Notes under the pieces: generated by a model
What the model was told of the DNA's origin: nothing
Database searches by the model: none
Seen by the model: the letters and a program-made list of their open reading frames with translations, nothing else
Shown here: positions 41,807-51,552 of the stretch, piece after piece
Numbering within the stretch: the stretch's first letter is position 1
How the letters are laid out: every line of letters begins with the position of its first letter
Made by a program: the position numbers and the translations under genes
Assembly (NCBI GenBank): GCA_964465375.1
Contig: CAYXIJ010000012.1
Location: forward strand, 1-64,000
Reading direction: 5' to 3'
Source: CAJWKT01 sp964465375
Lineage (GTDB): Bacteria > Pseudomonadota > Gammaproteobacteria > Steroidobacterales > Rariloculaceae
Length of the DNA: 64,000 nt

Positions 41807-44353
41807 ATGGCCAGTGTTGCTAAAGAAATTTTGCCCATAAATCTCGAAGATGAGATGAAGCGGTCGTATCTTGATTATGCTATGAGCGTCATTGTGGGGC
41901 GGGCGTTGCCCGATGTGCGTGATGGGCTAAAGCCCGTACATCGAAGGATTCTTTTTGCCATGCGCGAGCTTAGTAATGACTACAATCGCCCATATAAGAA
42001 ATCAGCCCGTGTTGTGGGGGATGTGATTGGTAAGTATCACCCCCATGGGGATGCGGCTGTTTATGACGCCATTGTTCGCATGGCTCAGGGATTTTCCATG
42101 CGTTATACGCTAGTAGATGGGCAGGGCAACTTTGGCTCTGTAGATGGTGATGCGCCAGCTGCTATGCGTTACACAGAAATGCGCATGACTCGTATGGCGC
42201 ATGAGCTGTTGGCGGATATTGAAAAAGAGACTGTTGACTTTGCGCCTAATTATGATGAAAGCGAGTATGAGCCATCAGTGTTGCCGACGCGGATCCCTAG
42301 TCTTCTTGTCAATGGATCATCAGGCATTGCTGTGGGAATGGCTACTAATATTCCACCACATAATTTGGGAGAGGTAGTTGACGCGTGTTTATTGTTACTT
42401 GAAAACCCTGATGCCACCGTTAGTCAATTACTTGAGCTTCTGCCGGGCCCCGATTTTCCTACAGCAGGCCTTATTCATGGGATTCAAGGAATTGTTGATG
42501 CCTATAACACTGGCCGAGGCCGGATATATGTTAGAGCTAGGACACACCTCGAGCCTATCGACAAGAGGGGCAGGGAAGCCATTGTAGTTACTGAGCTTCC
42601 TTATCAGGTCAATAAGGCCCGTCTTATCGAGAAAATAGCAGAACTCGTTCGTGGTAAGAGTATTGAAGGAATAACGGATTTGCGCGATGAGTCTGACAAA
42701 GATGGCATGCGTGTTGTTATTGAGCTTCGCAAAGGAGAGATTTCAGAAGTTGTATTGAATAATTTGTACAAACAGACGTCTCTACAGAGTGTATTTGGAA
42801 TCAACATGGTGGGACTTGTGGATGGTCAACCACGATTGTTGAGTCTCAAGGAACTTCTCGAGGCTTTCTTGCGCCATCGTCGTGAAATTGTAACTCGGCG
42901 CACGCTCTATGATCTTCGAAAGGCAAAGGAGCAGGCACATATCTTAGAGGGGCAGATGGTAGCACTCGAAAATATTGACGATCTTATCGCTCTCATCAAA
43001 AAGTCACCCTCACCAGCGGAAGCGCGAGCATCCCTCATGGGGCAGGTATGGCCGCCTGGTGTTGTTGTAAAGATGGTTGATAGAAGTGGGTTAGAGGATA
43101 TTCGCCCAGAGGATATACCAGTGTCGCTCGGTTTAACCAAGTCTGGATATCGTTTTTCTGAGGCACAAGCTCGAGCTATCCTCGACTTGAGGTTACATCG
43201 ATTAACTGCCTTAGAGCAGGAAAAAATATTAAATGCATATGAGGGTCTGATTGAAAATATAAAAAAATATCTTCAAGTCCTGTCTAATCCAGAAGAGCTG
43301 ACGCTCGTTCTTCGGGGCGAGCTTAACGAGATTCGGGAAGCTTATGCAGACAGTCGTTGTACGGAGATTATCGAGGATTATACTGAACTAACTAATGAGG
43401 ATTTAATTCCCGAGGAGGACGTCATTGTCACGATTTCTCATGGGGGTTATGCAAAGGCTCAGCCAGTCGAGACGTACCGGGCTCAACGCCGCGGCGGGCG
43501 AGGGCGGGCAGCAGCACAGGTGGCAGACGAGGATTTTATCGACCAATTGTTCATCGCAAACTCTCATGACACGATGTTATGTTTTTCAAGTTTAGGGAAA
43601 GTGTATTGGCTTAAGGTGTATCAGGTGCCTCGAGCAAGCCCTGGAGCCAAAGGCCGCCCTATTGTGAATATGTTGCCACTCGAGGATGAGGAGCGAATTA
43701 CTGCGGTAGTGCCGGTACGGGATTTTGATGAGGATAAGTTTGTAGTGTTTGCTACAACTCAAGGAACCATCAAAAAAACACCACTCGATGCTTTTTCTCG
43801 CCCACGGAAGTCTGGAATTATAGCCATAGATTTACGGGCTGAAGATCGCTTGATCGGAGCGGCTATCACGGATGGGGAGCGCGATATTATGTTGTTCGCG
43901 AGCTCAGGAAAGACCATTCGGTTTTCTGAGTCAGATGTTCGCCCTATGGGCCGAACAGCTACTGGGGTGCGTGGGTTGCGTTTAGCAGGAGAGCATGACG
44001 CGGTAATTGCACTTGGGATTCTTGGGGAAGGGTTAATTCTTACGGCTACCGAAAATGGTTATGGAAAGCGAACCCCTGTTGAGGATTTTCATTCGCAGGG
44101 CCGGGGGGGTAAAGGCGTTATTGCGATTCAGACATCAGAGCGAAATGGTAAATTAATTGGGGCGTTGCAAGTTTCTGAGGAAAATGAGGTTATGCTGATA
44201 AGTTCCTCCGGAACTCTCGTGCGGACTCCTGTTGCGGATATCTCGGTGATGGGCCGCAATACGCAGGGCGTTACATTAATTCGCTTAGATAAAGGCGATC
44301 GATTAGTTGGTCTTGAGCGCGTCGAAATTTTGCAGGAGCAGCAACCAGGTTAG
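41807..44353 (+). CDS. gyrA: DNA gyrase subunit A
   Basis: 848 residues from ATG 41807 (aligned MASVAKEILPINLEDEMKRS start; an upstream ATG at 41777 has no such similarity). The catalytic Tyr is Y122 in AAMRYTEMRM. The winged-helix region (YHPHGDAAVYDAI) has Ala83 where E. coli has Ser83, with Asp87 kept. The GyrA box QRRGGRG that gives supercoiling activity is present in the C-terminal pinwheel domain. With GyrB (not in the window) it introduces negative supercoils. Begins the gyrA-serC-serA-pheA-aroA-cmk-rpsA gene run. Confidence 0.97.
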   Translation: MASVAKEILPINLEDEMKRSYLDYAMSVIVGRALPDVRDGLKPVHRRILFAMRELSNDYNRPYKKSARVVGDVIGKYHPHGDAAVYDAIVRMAQGFSMRYTLVDGQGNFGSVDGDAPAAMRYTEMRMTRMAHELLADIEKETVDFAPNYDESEYEPSVLPTRIPSLLVNGSSGIAVGMATNIPPHNLGEVVDACLLLLENPDATVSQLLELLPGPDFPTAGLIHGIQGIVDAYNTGRGRIYVRARTHLEPIDKRGREAIVVTELPYQVNKARLIEKIAELVRGKSIEGITDLRDESDKDGMRVVIELRKGEISEVVLNNLYKQTSLQSVFGINMVGLVDGQPRLLSLKELLEAFLRHRREIVTRRTLYDLRKAKEQAHILEGQMVALENIDDLIALIKKSPSPAEARASLMGQVWPPGVVVKMVDRSGLEDIRPEDIPVSLGLTKSGYRFSEAQARAILDLRLHRLTALEQEKILNAYEGLIENIKKYLQVLSNPEELTLVLRGELNEIREAYADSRCTEIIEDYTELTNEDLIPEEDVIVTISHGGYAKAQPVETYRAQRRGGRGRAAAQVADEDFIDQLFIANSHDTMLCFSSLGKVYWLKVYQVPRASPGAKGRPIVNMLPLEDEERITAVVPVRDFDEDKFVVFATTQGTIKKTPLDAFSRPRKSGIIAIDLRAEDRLIGAAITDGERDIMLFASSGKTIRFSESDVRPMGRTATGVRGLRLAGEHDAVIALGILGEGLILTATENGYGKRTPVEDFHSQGRGGKGVIAIQTSERNGKLIGALQVSEENEVMLISSSGTLVRTPVADISVMGRNTQGVTLIRLDKGDRLVGLERVEILQEQQPG

Positions 44354-44363
44354 GGGCAAGAGT

Positions 44364-45452
44364 ATGTTTCAGGAGCGCGTATATAATTTTAGCGCGGGAC
44401 CAGCCGCTCTCCCTGAATCGGTTTTGGAGCGGGCTCGGTCAGAGCTGCTAAACTGGGAAGGCACAGGAGCATCAGTTGTCGAGGTGAGCCATCGCAGCCC
44501 GGAATTTTCAGAAATTGCCGATCGTGCGGAAGATGATCTCCGTAAGCTTCTAAAGGTTCCGGAAAATTACAATATCCTATTTTTGCAAGGTGGAGCGACT
44601 CTGCAGTTTGCGGCGGTTCCGCTCAATCTTGCAAAAAGAGAATCAGTTGTTGATTACGCAATTACAGGTAGCTGGGGAAAGAAAGCTCAAGCCGAGGCGA
44701 CACGGTTTGCGCACGCAAATATAGTAGCTGATGACGCGAACAGTCAATACACTTGCATTCCGGATCCTGCTACATGGAAAGTCTCTTCGGATGCAGACTA
44801 TTTGCATTACACGCCAAATGAGACCATCCATGGTGTCGAATTTCACTTCATTCCCGAGGTCTCTAATTCGCCTTTAGTTGTAGATATGTCCTCTACTATT
44901 TTATCGCAACCCGTAGATGTCGCTCGTTTCGGGTTGATCTATGCAGGTGCACAAAAAAATATAGGTCCAGCCGGCATCACTATTGTAATTGTGAGGGAAG
45001 ATCTTATTGGGCGCGCCCGCCCCGAGACGCCGTCGGTGGTCAATTATCAGGTAATGGCAGATAGTAACTCTATGTCTAACACCCCCGCCACTTTTGCTTG
45101 GTATATGTCGGGATTGGTTTTTGGGTGGTTGCAAAAACAAGGCGGCCTTTCTGCGATGGCTGATTTGAATAAACGTAAATCATCTAAGCTCTATGCGGCT
45201 ATTGATGCATCGGACTTCTATAGCAATGTAGTTGATTCTGCTTGCCGTTCACGAATGAATATTCCATTTACGTTAGCGGATCCAAAGCTGGATGCAACTT
45301 TTATTGAAGGAGCTAACCAAGCTGGGATCACAAACATCAGGGGGCATCGATCTGTCGGTGGAATGCGCGCAAGCCTTTATAACGCAATGCCAGAAGAAGG
45401 TGTAGATGCATTACTCAGCTTTATGGCGGATTTTGTGGCTCGCTATGGCTAA
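44364..45452 (+). CDS. serC: Phosphoserine aminotransferase
   Basis: 362 residues from ATG 44364, ten bases after gyrA, with AGGGGCAAGAG upstream. Class-V aminotransferase signatures: YNFSAGPAALPESVLERA, EVSHRSPEFSEIADRAEDD, FLQGGATLQFAAVPLNL, and the PLP-lysine segment LIYAGAQKNIGPAGITIVIV. It converts 3-phosphohydroxypyruvate to phosphoserine (serine synthesis) and serves pyridoxal phosphate synthesis. Its partner dehydrogenase serA follows directly, so two consecutive steps of one pathway are adjacent. Confidence 0.96.
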   Translation: MFQERVYNFSAGPAALPESVLERARSELLNWEGTGASVVEVSHRSPEFSEIADRAEDDLRKLLKVPENYNILFLQGGATLQFAAVPLNLAKRESVVDYAITGSWGKKAQAEATRFAHANIVADDANSQYTCIPDPATWKVSSDADYLHYTPNETIHGVEFHFIPEVSNSPLVVDMSSTILSQPVDVARFGLIYAGAQKNIGPAGITIVIVREDLIGRARPETPSVVNYQVMADSNSMSNTPATFAWYMSGLVFGWLQKQGGLSAMADLNKRKSSKLYAAIDASDFYSNVVDSACRSRMNIPFTLADPKLDATFIEGANQAGITNIRGHRSVGGMRASLYNAMPEEGVDALLSFMADFVARYG

Positions 45453-45465
45453 GGGATAGATGACA

Positions 45466-46653
45466 ATGAAACGGGAATTCAAAATTTTGGCCCTGAACAA
45501 TATTGCTCTTCAGAGGCAGGAGCAATTTCCAGAAGAGCGATACGAAATTGCATCCGAAATTATAAATCCAGATGCTGTAATTCTGCGCTCCCAGGATATT
45601 CATAAGATGGAAATTTCAAAATCTCTGCTTGCGGTAGCACGCGCAGGTGCAGGAGTGAATAATATTCCCGTTGAAAAGTTAACCACGCGCGGCGTTCCGG
45701 TTTTTAATGCACCCGGCGCAAACGCTAATGCGGTGAAGGAATTGGTTCTAACAGGTCTTTTTTTAGCAGCTCGTAGCGTTATACAAGCATGGGATTATGT
45801 TCGTAAGCTCGAAGGATCGGAAAAAGACTTGGCTGAGGCTATTGAGTCAGGAAAGAATCGTTTTGTCGGTTTTGAGCTTCCCGGCAAGACGCTTGGTGTA
45901 GTTGGGCTTGGTGCTATCGGCGTTGAGGTTGCGAATGCGGCACTTGAGTTGGGAATGAATGTTATTGGATATGATCCCAAGATAACTGTTAATCGAGCTT
46001 GGCAGTTGTCCGCAGGCGTGGAGCAGGCTCCAACTATGAATGAGGTTTTCAGCCGAGCAAATATTGTTACAGTTCATGTGCCGCTAAATGATGATACACG
46101 AGGCTTGATTGGCAAGAGTCAGTTGTCCATTATGCCAAAAGGCGCTGTAGCGCTTAATTTTGCTCGACACGGAATATATGAAAATAGGGCCATTCTACAG
46201 AGCTTGGCAGAGGGGCCTCTGTCAGGCTATGTAACTGACTTTCCCACCCAGGATTTAATAGGAAGAGAAGGCGTCATCTGTTTGCCGCATTTGGGAGCAT
46301 CAACTCGAGAGGCGGAGGAAAATTGTGCCATTATGGTTGCTAATAATCTGCAGGATTTTCTTGAGAATGGCAATATCCGCCACTCAGTGAATTTCCCAGA
46401 TGCGCTGCTAAGACGAACACGACCACATAGGATTGCAATTGCAAACACTAATGTACCAAATATGGTAGGACAAGTTTCCACCTGCCTTGCCCAGGAAAAT
46501 ATTAATATCGCTGATCTCCTGAATGTTTCCAAGGGAGCAGTGGCACATACAATCGTGGATCTTGATGGCCCGATTGGCGCTAAAACGCTTAAACGAATTC
46601 GCTCGATCGATGGCATACTGTGTGCGAGAGTTTTACCAGTTTTTGAGTCTTGA
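45466..46653 (+). CDS. serA: D-3-phosphoglycerate dehydrogenase
   Basis: 395 residues (short form; E. coli 410, other types >520). ATG 45466 is favoured over 45460 by spacing from AGGGA. Substrate-binding domain (ARAGAGVNNIPVEKLTTRGV), NAD Rossmann motif LGVVGLGAIGVEVANAALEL, catalytic Arg in NFARHGIYENRA, the Glu in LIGREGV and His in CLPHLGASTREAEENCA, and a C-terminal ACT domain (IAIANTNVPNMVGQVSTCLA) that usually senses serine. It oxidises 3-phosphoglycerate, the step before SerC. Location between serC and pheA is unusual for gammaproteobacteria. Confidence 0.92.
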   Translation: MKREFKILALNNIALQRQEQFPEERYEIASEIINPDAVILRSQDIHKMEISKSLLAVARAGAGVNNIPVEKLTTRGVPVFNAPGANANAVKELVLTGLFLAARSVIQAWDYVRKLEGSEKDLAEAIESGKNRFVGFELPGKTLGVVGLGAIGVEVANAALELGMNVIGYDPKITVNRAWQLSAGVEQAPTMNEVFSRANIVTVHVPLNDDTRGLIGKSQLSIMPKGAVALNFARHGIYENRAILQSLAEGPLSGYVTDFPTQDLIGREGVICLPHLGASTREAEENCAIMVANNLQDFLENGNIRHSVNFPDALLRRTRPHRIAIANTNVPNMVGQVSTCLAQENINIADLLNVSKGAVAHTIVDLDGPIGAKTLKRIRSIDGILCARVLPVFES

Positions 46654-46656
46654 GCG

Positions 46657-47763
46657 ATGAAGAAGCAAAAAAATAAGAAAGAAGCGGGCTCCCTGGGTAA
46701 GCTTCGACGACGCATTGATGAAATTGATATTGAGATTCAGCGGCTCATTGCTGAGCGAGCCAAGATTGCTCAGTCCATAGGTGTAGAGAAGGGTCTAACC
46801 AAGGTTTCAGAGCATTATCGGCCAGAACGCGAGGCTCAGGTGCTCCGTGAGGTGGTTAAGCGTAATAATGGGCCCCTGAGGGACGACGAAATGGTACGGC
46901 TCTTTAGGGAACTCATGTCCGCTTGTTTAGCTACGGAGGAACCATTAAAGGTTGGTTATCTCGGACCAGAGGGCACATTTACGCAGACAGCTGTTCTGAA
47001 GCATTTTGGTCATTCTGTTCGCGCTCTATCGTTGACGAGCATAGATGAGGTATTTCATGAAGTGGAATCTGGTGCCGCAGACTTTGGTGTGGTTCCAGTG
47101 GAAAATTCAATCGAAGGGGCGGTAAATAATACGCTTGACATGTTTATTGTTTCCCCTTTGAAGATCTGCGGTGAGGTGGAGTTACGGATTCGCCAACACC
47201 TAATGGGCCGAATGTCCAAAATAAGCCAGATTCTCCGTGTTTGCTCGCACCCCCAATCAATGGCGCAGTGCCGCGGTTGGCTTGCTGAATATTTGCCAAA
47301 AATTGAGCAAGTACCAGTGGCAAGTAATGCCGAAGCAGCACGCCGAGCGCGCGATGAGGATGGGACAGCTGCAATAGCTGGCGATGCGGCTGCTGAGGTT
47401 TATGATCTCAAGGTTTTGTTTGAGGATATTGAGGACCAGACTGACAACAGTACCCGGTTTCTCGTGATTGGCCGTCAACTGTTTCCGCCGAGTGGAACTG
47501 ACAAGACTTCTTTGTTGATCTCTGCTGGTGGAACTGGGGGAGCGGGAGTTCTGAGCCATTTGTTAGATCCTTTAGCTCGGCATGGTGTCAATATGTCTCG
47601 GATAGAGTCAAGACCGTCAAGGAGGGAGAAGTGGGACTATGTCTTTTTTGTGGATGTGGATGGCCATGCAGAAGACGAACCTATTGCTAAGGCTTTTGAT
47701 GAAATGGAGTCAAATTCAAACTTATTTAGAATTCTAGGAGCCTACCCCAAAGCGGTCTTATGA
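46657..47763 (+). CDS. pheA: Bifunctional chorismate mutase/prephenate dehydratase
   Basis: 368 residues. An AroQ chorismate mutase helix bundle (LRRRIDEIDIEIQRLIAERA), a prephenate dehydratase domain (VGYLGPEGTFTQTAVLKHFG; FGVVPVENSIEGAVNNTLD; the TRF motif in NSTRFLVIG) and an ACT regulatory domain with the Phe-binding motif (SRIESRPSRREKWDYVFFVD). It makes phenylpyruvate from chorismate and is normally inhibited by phenylalanine. Three bases after serA. The hisC and tyrA genes that often follow here are missing. Confidence 0.96.
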   Translation: MKKQKNKKEAGSLGKLRRRIDEIDIEIQRLIAERAKIAQSIGVEKGLTKVSEHYRPEREAQVLREVVKRNNGPLRDDEMVRLFRELMSACLATEEPLKVGYLGPEGTFTQTAVLKHFGHSVRALSLTSIDEVFHEVESGAADFGVVPVENSIEGAVNNTLDMFIVSPLKICGEVELRIRQHLMGRMSKISQILRVCSHPQSMAQCRGWLAEYLPKIEQVPVASNAEAARRARDEDGTAAIAGDAAAEVYDLKVLFEDIEDQTDNSTRFLVIGRQLFPPSGTDKTSLLISAGGTGGAGVLSHLLDPLARHGVNMSRIESRPSRREKWDYVFFVDVDGHAEDEPIAKAFDEMESNSNLFRILGAYPKAVL

Positions 47764-47787
47764 GAGCGCACCGGGAGGTTGCTCATT

Positions 47788-49119
47788 GTGGCTGAGTCTT
47801 GCCTATCTTATTTAGCCCATCCGGTAAGCAGTGTCGGTGGGGTAATTTCGGTTCCAGGCGATAAATCAATTTCTCATCGAGCTCTCATGTTGGGTGCTGT
47901 GGCGGAGGGCAGCACTCAAATTAAGGGTATTCTTAAAGGGGAAGACTGCATCGCGACTTGGGTTGCATTAGAAAAAATGGGTGTGAGTATCAATCGCGGC
48001 CCTGATGATACAGTTGTTATTAGAGGCGTAGGGTTGCGGGGTCTTAAGGCTCCGCTTGCCTCCTTAGATCTTGGTAATTCTGGCACGGCGATGAGGCTGT
48101 TGACCGGACTTCTAGTCCCACAGTCTTTTGAAGCTAAATTAACGGGTGATCAGTCTTTGAGGGGGCGCCCAATGGAAAGAGTGGTTGAACCTCTTCAGGT
48201 CATGGGAGCAAAAATTGAAACGCAAGATGGATACCCACCCATTCTGATTCAAGGCACCAAAAACTTAATGGGCGTGTCACATAGATTGAAGGTAGCTAGC
48301 GCCCAAGTGAAATCAGCACTTCTTTTTGCGGGCCTCTCTGCAAGGGGAGTTACAACCATACAATCCCCGGGCATAACTAGAGATCATACTGAACGAATGC
48401 TTTTAGGGATGGGAGTCAAATTAGTTGTGGACGGCAGCTATAAAGTTAGTCTTGAGGGGCCAGCACAGCCAAGGAGTATTAAGATTGTGGTTCCTGGTGA
48501 TTTTTCCTCGGCGGCTTTTTTTATTGTAGCGGGGTGCCTAGCCAGTGAATCTGGGCTGTTGATAAAAAGTGTTGGAGTAAATCCCTCACGGACTGGTTTG
48601 ATTACTATTTTGAGAGCAATGGGTGCTCAGATAGAGATAAGACATAGTCGTGATTATAGCCTGGAGCCAATAGCTGACATAGAGGTCAAAAAAAGCACAT
48701 TACACGGAATTGAGATACCACAGGAATTAGTTCCACAGACTATTGATGAATTTCCGGCCTTGTTTGTAGCAGCTGCATGCGCTAGTGGTACGACTACTGT
48801 AAGCGGCGCGAAGGAATTGCGTTACAAGGAAAGCGATCGCCTGAGGGTAATGGCAGAAGGGCTTAAAACACTAGGAGCGGAGGTTGGTGAGCAACCAGAT
48901 GGGCTTACTATAAGTGGTGGTAGCCTCGACGGTGGGACAGTAGATAGCTGTAATGACCATCGGGTTGCAATGGCTTTTGCACTGGCTAGCGTGGTAGCGA
49001 GGGGGCCAATAGAAATTCTTGGTACCAATGAAGTAGTAACGTCCTTCCCAGATTTTTTAGGTACTGCTGCTCAGGCTGGCCTAAAGGTAGAGTTGGGTAC
49101 GGGTGCAGCTGTTGACTAA
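47788..49119 (+). CDS. aroA: 3-phosphoshikimate 1-carboxyvinyltransferase (EPSP synthase)
   Basis: 443 residues from GTG 47788, nine bases after GGGAGG; TTG 47779 is possible but too near the ribosome site. Motifs: VPGDKSISHRALMLGAVAEGS (in part), LDLGNSGTAMRLLTGLL, GDQSLRGRPMERVVEPL, catalytic Asp in TIDEFPALFVAAACASG, and ELRYKESDRLRVMAEGL. In Pseudomonas this gene is fused to tyrA; here it is free-standing. It makes EPSP for chorismate, feeding pheA directly upstream. The end overlaps cmk. Confidence 0.96.
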   Translation: MAESCLSYLAHPVSSVGGVISVPGDKSISHRALMLGAVAEGSTQIKGILKGEDCIATWVALEKMGVSINRGPDDTVVIRGVGLRGLKAPLASLDLGNSGTAMRLLTGLLVPQSFEAKLTGDQSLRGRPMERVVEPLQVMGAKIETQDGYPPILIQGTKNLMGVSHRLKVASAQVKSALLFAGLSARGVTTIQSPGITRDHTERMLLGMGVKLVVDGSYKVSLEGPAQPRSIKIVVPGDFSSAAFFIVAGCLASESGLLIKSVGVNPSRTGLITILRAMGAQIEIRHSRDYSLEPIADIEVKKSTLHGIEIPQELVPQTIDEFPALFVAAACASGTTTVSGAKELRYKESDRLRVMAEGLKTLGAEVGEQPDGLTISGGSLDGGTVDSCNDHRVAMAFALASVVARGPIEILGTNEVVTSFPDFLGTAAQAGLKVELGTGAAVD

Positions 49120-49813
49120 CCGTGTTCCTGTGCTGGCTATTGACGGACCAAGTGGTTCTGGAAAGGGTACAGTGAGCCGGAAGCTTGCACGAAGGCTAGG
49201 ATGGCATCTTCTTGATAGTGGAGCACTCTATCGGTTGGTAGTACTAGCAGCAGAAGAAGGTAAGTTATCTTTGGATGATTCGGAGAGCCTCTCTCGTATC
49301 GCGAGCAATATGAATATTAATTTTGCGCCGGTAAGTGATTTAGAGCAAGTATTCCTAGAGGGCAAAGAGGTAAGTGAAGCCATACGAACTGAAGCGTGTG
49401 GTACTGCCGCATCTAAGATTGCGTTACAGCCAGTTATTCGGAGTGCGGTAGTAACTCGCCAGCGGAGATTTGCACAAGCTCCTGGGCTAGTAGCTGATGG
49501 CCGCGATATGGGAACGATAGTTTTTCCTGACGCAATACTTAAGGTATTTCTCACTGCAAGTCCGGAGGAAAGGGCATTAAGGCGATATAACCAGTTGAAA
49601 GACAAGGGTATTGATGTTAACTTGACCGCCCTCTCCCGGAATGTGTATAGGCGGGATAGGCGCGATGCGGAAAGAGGCGTTGCGCCGCTCCGGCCAGATC
49701 GGGATGCTCGCATTTTGGACTCAACTGAGCTGGATGTGAATGAGGTAGTTGAGTGTGTTTTTAAGTGGCTGCTGGGTACAGGTTGGTCGCCAGAAAAGAT
49801 GAATGACGATTAA
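49103..49813 (+). CDS. cmk: Cytidylate kinase
   Basis: 236 residues. P-loop AIDGPSGSGKGTVSRKLARRL, LLDSGALYRLVVLAA, and ADGRDMGTIVFPDAILKVFLTASPEERALRR with the LID region. It phosphorylates CMP and dCMP. GTG 49103 lies within the end of aroA (17-base overlap); TTG 49112 is an alternative start. Followed 20 bases on by rpsA, the universal cmk-rpsA order. Confidence 0.95.
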   Translation: MQLLTNRVPVLAIDGPSGSGKGTVSRKLARRLGWHLLDSGALYRLVVLAAEEGKLSLDDSESLSRIASNMNINFAPVSDLEQVFLEGKEVSEAIRTEACGTAASKIALQPVIRSAVVTRQRRFAQAPGLVADGRDMGTIVFPDAILKVFLTASPEERALRRYNQLKDKGIDVNLTALSRNVYRRDRRDAERGVAPLRPDRDARILDSTELDVNEVVECVFKWLLGTGWSPEKMNDD

Positions 49814-49833
49814 TTCAGGTAGGGAAAAATGGA

Positions 49834-51510
49834 ATGAGTGAATCTTTTGAGCAGCTATTAGAAGAGAGTTTTTCTGATCGACAGATCAAGCCGGGCGCCA
49901 TTCTTACAGGCAAGGTGATTGGTGTAAATTCCGATGTGGTTATTGTTCATGCAGGACTGAAGTCAGAAGCAGTCATACCTATCGTACAATTCAGAAATGA
50001 AAAAGGTGAGGTTGAGGTTGAAGTTGGTGATGACGTCGAGGTAGCGCTGGACGCAGTTGAGGATGGTTTTGGTGAGACTCGACTTTCTCGAGAGAAAGCC
50101 AAAAGAACGCGGACATGGAGTGACCTAGAAGAGGCCTTTGAGGAGAGCAAGGTTGTAACTGGGACCATTAGTGGGCGCGTTAGAGGCGGATTTACCGTTG
50201 ATATTAGTTTAGTGAAAGCTTTTCTACCGGGTTCTTTGGTTGATGTTAGGCCAGTTAGAGATCCGGCGGCTTTGGAGGGAAGTACGCTAGAGTTTAAAGT
50301 TATTAAACTTGATCACAAGCGCAATAATATTGTTGTTTCGCGTCGCGCGGTCGTAGAGGATGAATACAGCGCGGAGCGTCAGGAGCTTCTAAAAAATCTT
50401 GAAGAGGGTGCTGTTGTTAAAGGTATAGTAAAGAATCTCACTGACTATGGTGGATTTGTTGATTTGGGTGGCATTGATGGGCTATTACATATTACGGATA
50501 TGGCGTGGAAAAGAGTAAAGCATCCATCAGAGGTAATTAATGTCGGCGATGAAATAGAGGTTAAGGTTCTTAGATTTGACCGGGAACGTAATCGGGTTTC
50601 CCTCGGTCTTAAGCAACTTGGCTCAGATCCATGGATGGACTTAGGGCGACGCTATCCTGACCAAAGTCGTTTGTTTGGCCAGGTTACAAATATTGCTGAT
50701 TATGGTTGTTTTGTAGAAATTGAAGAAGGTGTAGAGGGTTTGGTTCATGTTTCAGAGATGGACTGGACGAACAAGAATGTGAGCCCCAGCAAGGTTGTTC
50801 AGATTGGAGACGAAGTTGAGGTGATGATTTTAGACATCGATGAGGAGCGAAGAAGAATTTCTTTGGGCTTGAAGCAGTGCCAGCCAAATCCCTGGACTGA
50901 GTTCGGAAACAATTTCAAAAAAGGCGATAAGATATCTGGTCAAATAAAATCCATTACTGATTTTGGAGTTTTTATTGGGCTACCTGGAGATATTGATGGA
51001 CTAGTTCATTTATCGGATCTTTCTTGGGAGACCCCCGGGGAAGAGGCGGTTAGGAATTACAAAAAGGGAGAAGAGCTAGAAACTTTGATCCTAGTGATAG
51101 ATTCGGAACGAGAACGGATTTCGCTAGGCGTAAAGCAGCTTGACCAAGATCCTATATCAATATTTATTTCTGAGAACGCTAAGGGCAGTATAGTGACCGG
51201 CGTGGTAAGGGAGCTTGATGCAAAGATGGCAACTATTGAGTTGGAGGGTGGTGTAGTGGGACACTTACGAGCCTCGGAAATTTCACAGGATAAAATAGAA
51301 GATGCGCGCATGGCACTTAAGGTTGGAGACGAAGTAGAAGCTAAATTCACGAATTTTGATAGAAAAAACCGAGTGATTTCGCTATCGATCAAAGAGAAGG
51401 AAGCGCATGAGGAAGCCGTTGCGATTGAGAGCTATAAGACCGAAGTAGGAAAGCCCGCTGCAGGCACGACACTGGGAGATTTGCTTAAAGAGAAAATGAC
51501 CTCGGAGTGA
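49834..51510 (+). CDS. rpsA: 30S ribosomal protein S1
   Basis: 558 residues with six S1 OB-fold repeats, as in E. coli (557). Repeats begin near GAILTGKVIGVNSDVVIVHA, VTGTISGRVRGGFTVDIS, VVKGIVKNLTDYGGFVDLGG, LFGQVTNIADYGCFVEIEE, ISGQIKSITDFGVFIGLPG and VTGVVRELDAKMATIELEG. It unwinds and docks mRNA on the 30S subunit. Likely autoregulated through its leader, which is only 20 bases here between cmk and the start, so it depends on upstream promoters within cmk or earlier. Confidence 0.97.
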   Translation: MSESFEQLLEESFSDRQIKPGAILTGKVIGVNSDVVIVHAGLKSEAVIPIVQFRNEKGEVEVEVGDDVEVALDAVEDGFGETRLSREKAKRTRTWSDLEEAFEESKVVTGTISGRVRGGFTVDISLVKAFLPGSLVDVRPVRDPAALEGSTLEFKVIKLDHKRNNIVVSRRAVVEDEYSAERQELLKNLEEGAVVKGIVKNLTDYGGFVDLGGIDGLLHITDMAWKRVKHPSEVINVGDEIEVKVLRFDRERNRVSLGLKQLGSDPWMDLGRRYPDQSRLFGQVTNIADYGCFVEIEEGVEGLVHVSEMDWTNKNVSPSKVVQIGDEVEVMILDIDEERRRISLGLKQCQPNPWTEFGNNFKKGDKISGQIKSITDFGVFIGLPGDIDGLVHLSDLSWETPGEEAVRNYKKGEELETLILVIDSERERISLGVKQLDQDPISIFISENAKGSIVTGVVRELDAKMATIELEGGVVGHLRASEISQDKIEDARMALKVGDEVEAKFTNFDRKNRVISLSIKEKEAHEEAVAIESYKTEVGKPAAGTTLGDLLKEKMTSE

Positions 51511-51552
51511 TGTTTTTTTAGGGATATAACTTTAAGGGCTTGGTACGTAACA

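Noticed and set aside
41575..41838. 87-codon leftward frame in the gyrA leader
   Set aside because: Overlaps the gyrA start and its ribosome site, has no recognisable motif and no ribosome site of its own.
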